Below are positions 13,819 through 17,475 of a stretch of 17,475 nt of DNA, in pieces (positions within the stretch are counted from its first letter, which is position 1; the number at the start of each line of letters is the position of its first letter). The notes under the pieces were generated by a model. That model was not told the DNA's origin and made no database searches. It was given only the letters and a program-made list of their open reading frames with translations. The position numbers and the translations under genes were made by a program. This DNA comes from Alphaproteobacteria bacterium (lineage in GTDB: Bacteria > Pseudomonadota > Alphaproteobacteria > Sphingomonadales > Sphingomonadaceae), in contig VBAE01000113.1 of the NCBI GenBank assembly GCA_005882415.1, positions 22,360 through 39,834 of the forward strand, read 5' to 3'.

Positions 13819-14568
13819 ATGCCCGTTGATCCGCAGCTCGCCTCCGCCGCGGCCGACCTGCTGGTCATGAAGCTGCGCATCCGCGACGAGGTCAGCGACG
13901 AGGAAGCGGCGGTGCTTCGCGATTCGATCAGCGAGATCCGCGATTACGGCCCGGGCCGCACCATCGTCCGCAGCGGAGTCACGCTCACCGAGAGCAACCT
14001 CCTGTTCGACGGGCTGGTCTGCCGCTTCAAGGACATGCTCGACGGCGAGCGGCAGATCATGGAGCTCCACGTCGCCGGCGATTTCGTCGACCTGCACAGC
14101 TTCGTCCTGAAGCGGATCGAGCATAATATCGGCTCCTTGACCGCCGCCCGCTTCGCGATCGTGCCGCACGAGGCGCTCCGCCGGATCACCGAAGGCTGGC
14201 CCCACCTCGCCCGCCTGCTCTGGTTCTCGACCCTGCTCGATTCGGCGATCCACCGCGAGAAGATCATCACCGTCGGCCGCCGCTCCGCCTCCGCCCGCAT
14301 CGCCCACCTCTTCTGCGAGCTCTATTTGCGCCTCCAGACCGTCGGCTTGGCCGCGGACCTTCGCTATCACCTCCCCCTCACCCAGGCCGACTTGGCCGAC
14401 GCCAGCGGCCTCACCTCGGTCCACGTCAACCGCATGCTGAAGGAGCTGCGCGATGCGGGCCTCGTCACCTTCCGCGGCAGCGAAGTCGTCATCCACGACT
14501 GGGAAGGCCTCCAGCAGGCCGCCGAGTTCAGCCCGTCCTACCTCTACCTCGAACGAAGGGAGCGCTGA
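13819..14568 (+). CDS. Crp/Fnr family transcriptional regulator
   Basis: This 249-residue protein has a cyclic-nucleotide-binding-like jelly-roll domain (about residues 35-125), a long dimerisation helix and a winged helix-turn-helix (LTQADLADASGLTSVHVNRMLKELRDAGLV, 187-216). The FNR-type N-terminal cysteine cluster is absent (only Cys68 and Cys166), so it should not sense oxygen through an Fe-S cluster. The ligand and targets are unknown. Such regulators are numerous in sphingomonads. It starts 36 bases after the dehydrogenase stop on the same strand and may be co-transcribed. GGGATCGGG precedes the ATG. Its stop is 2 bases before a composite repeat. Confidence 0.9.
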   Translation: MPVDPQLASAAADLLVMKLRIRDEVSDEEAAVLRDSISEIRDYGPGRTIVRSGVTLTESNLLFDGLVCRFKDMLDGERQIMELHVAGDFVDLHSFVLKRIEHNIGSLTAARFAIVPHEALRRITEGWPHLARLLWFSTLLDSAIHREKIITVGRRSASARIAHLFCELYLRLQTVGLAADLRYHLPLTQADLADASGLTSVHVNRMLKELRDAGLVTFRGSEVVIHDWEGLQQAAEFSPSYLYLERRER

Positions 14569-14570
14569 AA

Positions 14571-14735
14571 TCCTCCCTATCGCCAGATGGGGAGGGGGAC
14601 CCCGCGTAGCGGGGTGGAGGGGTAGAAGGCTGGGAAGGGGGAGGTTCGCGCGAGAGCCTCTGAGACGGAGCCATTTACCCCTCCACCACATTTCATGTGG
14701 TCCCCCTCCCCCCGAGCTGCCGCTCGCGGGGAGGA
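14571..14735. repeat. Composite hairpin repeat, copy 2, inverted relative to copy 1
   Basis: This 165-bp unit is the reverse complement type of the repeat at 8743-8912. Its right end read backwards is identical to the first 38 bases of copy 1's left module from CCTCCCCGCGAG onward. The small hairpins differ but stay paired: ACCACA...TGTGGT here against ACCACC...GGTGGT in copy 1, and ACCCCGCGTAGCGGGGT against ACCCCGTTTCACGGGGT. It exactly fills the gap between the convergent Crp/Fnr and DUF488 genes, 2 bases from one stop codon and 1 base from the other. Confidence 0.88.
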
Positions 14736-14736
14736 A

Positions 14737-15171
14737 TCAGAGGTCCCGAACCTCGAACGGCACCCGCGCGATCATCCGTTCGGCCAGCATCGAGCGATGG
14801 CAGCCGGGGGCATCTTTCTCATAGCAAAGCAAAGCGGAGCTTTTCTCCTGTGCGGCGGCGAGCGCCTGCTCCATCGCCAGCGCGGCTTCGTCCGTCTCGA
14901 GCTGCCCGGCATAGATCCGGCGCATCTCGGCGGTCTTGCCGGCCCGGGCGGCGGTGCGCCCCTCGGAAGGCGTGCCGAGCGGGCGCAGGTGGAGATATCC
15001 GATCCCGCGCTCCGCAAGGCCGTTGGACAGCGCGGTCTTGGAGAAGCCGGGCCGGCGCGACGCGGCGACCGCGCGGACGTCGATGACCAGCTCGATCTTG
15101 GCGGCTTCGAGCTCATCGAGGAACTCGGCCTGGGTCTTGCCCTCATAGCCGATGGTGTGGAGCGTCTTCAT
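14737..15171 (-). CDS. DUF488 family protein
   Basis: This 144-residue protein shows the DUF488 signature: TIGYEGKTQAEF at residues 6-17, VIDVRAVAASRRPGFSK (29-45), a central LRPLGTP (62-68), and CYEKDAPGCHRSMLAE (116-131) with its conserved Cys-His-Arg. The family is a widespread set of small soluble proteins with no firmly assigned reaction; the Cys-rich loop suggests an active or binding site. The length is complete. GGGGAGG sits just upstream of the ATG. It is convergent with the Crp/Fnr gene across the repeat and divergent from the PspC-type operon. Confidence 0.9.
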   Translation of the reverse strand: MKTLHTIGYEGKTQAEFLDELEAAKIELVIDVRAVAASRRPGFSKTALSNGLAERGIGYLHLRPLGTPSEGRTAARAGKTAEMRRIYAGQLETDEAALAMEQALAAAQEKSSALLCYEKDAPGCHRSMLAERMIARVPFEVRDL

Positions 15172-15243
15172 CGCCTCCCCATAGCAAAGCGGGCGGCCGC
15201 TGCGAAAGATTGTCCGCTTCCGGACGCGTCACCGGACAGCCCC

Positions 15244-15292
15244 TTCCGAAAAGTTGGGAACTTTTCCCAAACATATTCCCAACTTTTCCGAA
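15244..15292. promoter_or_regulatory. Palindromic array, candidate upstream activator site of the PspC operon
   Basis: Outer arms at 15244-15260 and 15276-15292 (AAAAGTTGGGAA and TTCCCAACTTTT) are 17-base inverted repeats with one mismatch. Inside are TTGGGAA-CTT-TTCCCAA (15254-15270) and AAAAGTT-GGG-AACTTTT (15249-15265), both perfect. Three TTCCCAA half-sites therefore lie in 40 bases of unusually A/T-rich DNA. Their centres are about 85-110 bases upstream of the predicted sigma-54 start site, the usual place for enhancer-binding activators such as PspF. Sites for a repressor, or for DUF488 control, are alternatives. Confidence 0.6.
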
Positions 15293-15343
15293 GTCGCTTT
15301 TCAGCCTGAAGCGGAAACGGCAGTTTTCCGCCGTTCCGACGGT

Positions 15344-15361
15344 TTGGCACGGTCGATGCAA
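15344..15361 (+). promoter_or_regulatory. Sigma-54 promoter of the PspC-type operon
   Basis: TTGGCACG (15344-15351), four bases, then ATGCA (15356-15360) match YTGGCACG-N4-TTGCW with one mismatch. The invariant GG and GC are exactly 10 bases apart. Transcription should start near 15371, leaving about 44 bases before the first ATG at 15415. Phage-shock operons are classical sigma-54 targets. Confidence 0.72.
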
Positions 15362-15414
15362 TCCTGTCGGTATCGCTCGCCGGATGGTCCGGCAGCGGGA
15401 ACAGGAGACAGACA

Positions 15415-15525
15415 ATGACCTTCCATACCAACCTGCAGACCTACGCAGCCTCGATCGTCGGCGCCATCCTCGCCGCCTCGATGTTCATCTCCGCCGCGGT
15501 CGGCCCCGCCGTCCACCTGATCTGA
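15415..15525 (+). CDS. 36-residue single-helix membrane protein, first gene of the PspC operon
   Basis: This tiny protein reads MTFHTNLQTYAASIVG followed by a hydrophobic stretch (AILAASMFISAAVGPAV, residues 17-33). One membrane-spanning helix or an amphipathic anchor is expected. The ribosome-binding site AGGAG (15403-15407) is well placed. It is the first gene downstream of the sigma-54 promoter and is followed 45 bases later by the PspC-domain gene, so a role in envelope stress sensing is inferred from context alone. It is not recognisably PspB, and no function is known. Confidence 0.6.
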   Translation: MTFHTNLQTYAASIVGAILAASMFISAAVGPAVHLI

Positions 15526-15570
15526 CGCCCGGGATCACTTCCCGACCGTCCAACCTGAAGGACTAAGAAA

Positions 15571-15759
15571 ATGACCGGCCCTTTCGTTCTCGACAAGGCC
15601 AATGCCAAATGGATGGGCGTCTGCGCGGGGCTCTCGGAGCTGACCGGCGCCGACGTGACCTTGCTCCGCCTCGCCGCGGTGGTCAGCCTCTTCATCCTCG
15701 GCCCGGTCGCGCTCCTCCTCTACATCGTCGCCGGCTGCATCGCGCCGGACGCCGCCTGA
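15571..15759 (+). CDS. PspC domain-containing small membrane protein
   Basis: This 62-residue protein is almost only a PspC domain. A short polar N-terminus leads to KWMGVCAGLSELTGADVTLLRLAAVVSLF, the family motif, and a hydrophobic helix (VVSLFILGPVALLLYIVAGCIAP, about residues 37-59). Classical PspC is about twice as long and has an extra cytoplasmic region; here only the core remains. PspC relays membrane damage to the phage-shock response in enterobacteria. GAAGGA (15557-15562) precedes the ATG at a good distance. It is the second gene of the sigma-54 unit. Partners such as PspA, PspB and PspF are not in the window. Confidence 0.87.
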   Translation: MTGPFVLDKANAKWMGVCAGLSELTGADVTLLRLAAVVSLFILGPVALLLYIVAGCIAPDAA

Positions 15760-15770
15760 GGAGGAAGGAC

Positions 15771-15875
15771 ATGGCCAAAGTCTATCGCCAGTGGATGCGC
15801 CGGCTGCAGGATCTCCTCGCAGCCCCCGCCGCTCCCTTGGGCTCAGCGCGCGGGCTCGGCGCCCGCTGCATCTGA
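15771..15875 (+). CDS. 34-residue basic amphipathic small protein, third gene of the PspC operon
   Basis: The frame reads MAKVYRQWMRRLQDLL, an Arg-rich amphipathic helix, followed by an Ala/Pro-rich stretch and ending GARCI. A very strong ribosome-binding site (GAGGAGGAAGG, 15758-15768) begins on the stop of the PspC gene, which argues for real translation despite the small size. It might bind the membrane surface or a Psp partner; nothing more can be said. A GC-rich hairpin follows 5 bases after the stop. Confidence 0.58.
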   Translation: MAKVYRQWMRRLQDLLAAPAAPLGSARGLGARCI

Positions 15876-15880
15876 CGGCA

Positions 15881-15902
15881 GGGCGGCCGACAAGGGCCGC
15901 CC
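15881..15902. terminator. Hairpin terminator between convergent genes
   Basis: GGGCGGCC (15881-15888) and GGCCGCCC (15895-15902) form a perfect 8-bp GC stem with a GACAAG loop. It lies just after the last gene of the PspC operon and 10 bases past the convergent autotransporter stop, so it could end both transcripts. The T-run is weak on both strands. Confidence 0.6.
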
Positions 15903-15912
15903 GCCTTCACCC

Positions 15913-17475
15913 CTAGAAGCCCAAAGTGAAGCGGATCGCTCCGCCGACATCGTCCTGCATCGCCTCGATATGCCCCGGCTCCTGCCGAAGGAACGCGTTG
16001 GCGCTGAGATATCCGCGCCCCTGAAGCAGCCCGATCCCATAAGCCGCCTCGAAATCCACCTCGCGCCCGGCCGGCGCCAGGCTCAACAGCCGTGCGCCAT
16101 AGCCGACGGCGCCGGTGGCATAATCGTAGGAAATGGGCGCGTTGAGCGCGAGGCCGCCCGAGACCACGCGAAGCGGCTGCATCACCCGGAAAGCCAGCCG
16201 GTCGCCGCTCAGCAAGGCGCCGCGCTTCGACAGGTCGAACGCCCAGGCGTCGCTCGAGAAGCGGCCCTTGTCGACCAGCGCGCTGTTCCCCGGAAGGCTG
16301 GTCCAGCCGCGCCGGTAGCTTGCAAAGGCGCCCCAGCCGCGGCCGATGTCCATCGCGGCCGTCGCATCGACGAACCAGCTGCTCGCTCCCCCGGTCGCAA
16401 GCGCCGAGGAGAACTGCCCGCCGAACACCGTCGACTCCTCGCGAAGCCTAGTGCCGCCGAGCGTTAGCGTCGCCGGCCCGATCTTCCGGTCCAGCGTCAG
16501 GCCGGCAATGCTGTAGCCGGGCAGCACCTGAGTCCGCCGCGGCCCGGGCGTCCACACCAGCCCGCGCTCGCCGGTGACCGTTACCGCCACCGGCCCGAGA
16601 TCGTGCCGCGCGCCGAGCGAGGTCGCCTGATCGCCGTAAAAGCCCATCCGGGTCATCGGATCGCGCGCCACGAGGAAGGCGTCTCCCTGCCGCCCCTGCA
16701 GGCGCTGCTGAAGGGTCCGGCCGCTCTCGGAAAAGCCCATCGCGAAGGCAGTCTTCGAATCGAGTCGGCTGAGTGCATAGCCGGACAGGATCTTCGCCTT
16801 GCGCGAATCCTCATAAGTGAGGCCGAGCTGGGCCAGTCCCACCTGCGGCTGCCCCTGCAGATTGCGGCTGACAGTGATCGACACCGCCGTCCGCCCCGCC
16901 ACCGCGCCGGCGGTGCTGAGGCTGCCCTGGAGGCCCTGCGCGAGCGGGTGCTCCTGCGGCGCTGCGGCGAGCGCGCTCGCCAGGTTCATCGCATAGGGCC
17001 GCGAGTAGCCGTCGAGGATGATGATCCCGGCGCCGTCGCCCGCCGCCATGCGCGCGTCGCCCATCGGGGTCGCGCTCGAACCGTTGTCGGTGGTGGAGAC
17101 CGGCTCCTTGTTGCCGGCGACCGTGGTCTGCCCCTGCGGCGACATTGCCCGGGTGATGTTGAGGATGCCGCGGCCGAAGATCGCATCGGTCCCCGCGTCG
17201 CCGGCATCGTCGGCGGTGGTCAGCAGCAGCTGGACGATCTGCTTCCCGGTCAGATTGGGAAAAGCGCTCGCAAGCAGCGCAGCGGCGCCGGTGACGATCG
17301 GCGCCGAGAAGGAGGTGCCCGACCAGAGCGTGCCCACGCCCTCATTGTCGATCGTCCGCACCCTTACGCCGAGCGCAGTCAAATAGGAGGTCGCGGACGA
17401 TCCGGCGCGGTCCGAAAAGGAGGCGATGTTGCGCGCGTCGTCCATCGCGCCGGCGATGATCACGAGGCCGTTGCC
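15913..17475 (-). CDS. S8 family serine peptidase autotransporter, C-terminal part (5' end outside the window)
   Basis: The open frame continues to the window edge, so 520 residues of a longer protein are visible. The first visible residues, GNGLVIIAGAMDDARNIASFSDRAG, and GTSFSAPIVTGAAALL (catalytic Ser at about residue 55) are subtilisin-type; the catalytic Asp and His must lie upstream. After a linker (about 115-160) comes a region ending in a C-terminal beta-barrel (about 250-520) with alternating strands and a final Phe (IRFTLGF), the outer-membrane insertion signal of autotransporters. The product should be exported by Sec and present its protease domain at the cell surface. The apparent GTG start at 17463 is only the first in-frame start-like codon, not the true start. 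Confidence 0.9.
   Translation of the reverse strand, partial: GNGLVIIAGAMDDARNIASFSDRAGSSATSYLTALGVRVRTIDNEGVGTLWSGTSFSAPIVTGAAALLASAFPNLTGKQIVQLLLTTADDAGDAGTDAIFGRGILNITRAMSPQGQTTVAGNKEPVSTTDNGSSATPMGDARMAAGDGAGIIILDGYSRPYAMNLASALAAAPQEHPLAQGLQGSLSTAGAVAGRTAVSITVSRNLQGQPQVGLAQLGLTYEDSRKAKILSGYALSRLDSKTAFAMGFSESGRTLQQRLQGRQGDAFLVARDPMTRMGFYGDQATSLGARHDLGPVAVTVTGERGLVWTPGPRRTQVLPGYSIAGLTLDRKIGPATLTLGGTRLREESTVFGGQFSSALATGGASSWFVDATAAMDIGRGWGAFASYRRGWTSLPGNSALVDKGRFSSDAWAFDLSKRGALLSGDRLAFRVMQPLRVVSGGLALNAPISYDYATGAVGYGARLLSLAPAGREVDFEAAYGIGLLQGRGYLSANAFLRQEPGHIEAMQDDVGGAIRFTLGF

Noticed and set aside
15211..15238. TGTCCG...CGGACA inverted motif upstream of the DUF488 gene
   Set aside because: Arms of only six bases with a long spacer are expected by chance here.
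15311..15331. Inverted repeat GCGGAAA-N7-TTTCCGC between the activator array and the sigma-54 promoter
   Set aside because: Short arms in GC-rich DNA; it is not a match to an IHF site and gives no independent support for a function.
1..17475. CRISPR array, tRNA/rRNA genes, insertion sequences or an integrase
   Set aside because: No regularly spaced direct repeats, no cloverleaf or rRNA-like stretch, and no transposase or integrase motifs in any frame were recognised by eye.

Overview
The window is GC-rich, densely coded DNA from an alphaproteobacterium, most likely a sphingomonad (Sphingomonas or a close relative). The pointers are the codon usage, an Atm1-type ABC exporter, a TldD / DUF924 / DUF2007 run, a zf-CHCC zinc-finger gene, EcfG-like GGAAC promoters, and dispersed GGGGAGGGGGACC-type hairpin repeats. 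No rRNA, tRNA, CRISPR array or insertion sequence was seen. The assignment is by pattern recognition, not by a search.

Layout. 1-295: the tail of an unidentified gene and a small zinc-finger gene. 306-390: a dispersed inverted repeat. 440-2603: an overlapping run of tldD, a DUF924 gene and a DUF2007 gene. 2600-4325: an ABC-2 exporter (ATPase plus permease) with its own promoter and a near-perfect 28-bp palindrome at its start. 4322-6486 (minus): recQ followed by a DSP-like phosphatase / TIGR01244 gene; it meets the permease tail to tail on a shared CTAG. 6552-8366 (minus): an Atm1/ABCB7-like exporter. 8455-8730: a small cysteine-containing exported protein behind an EcfG-like promoter. 8743-8912: a composite hairpin repeat. 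8944-11674 (minus): a large KAP P-loop NTPase with a macro-like N-terminal region and a frameshifted C-terminus. 11846-12868: a helix-turn-helix protein that runs in frame into a small hydrophilic stress-type protein. 12874-14568: a YdaD/YghA-type short-chain dehydrogenase and a Crp/Fnr-family regulator. 14571-14735: a second, inverted copy of the composite repeat. 14737-15171 (minus): a DUF488 protein. 15244-15875: a miniature phage-shock-like operon of 36-, 62- (PspC domain) and 34-residue proteins behind a sigma-54 promoter and an upstream palindromic array. 15913-17475 (minus): the C-terminal part of an S8 serine-protease autotransporter.

How it fits together. Much of the window is housekeeping (TldD, RecQ, Atm1-like exporter). 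Several modules look like stress or envelope functions: two EcfG-like promoters (in front of the small exported protein, and of the hydrophilin-like protein with the dehydrogenase), the sigma-54 PspC operon, and the ABC-2 exporter with its operator. The most unusual items are the KAP protein, a possible defence-type NTPase that has lost the reading frame of its conserved tail, and the compact PspC operon whose sigma-54 promoter and activator-site candidates can both be seen. The two composite repeats each fill a gap between convergent genes, are inverted relative to each other, and show compensatory changes in their hairpins.
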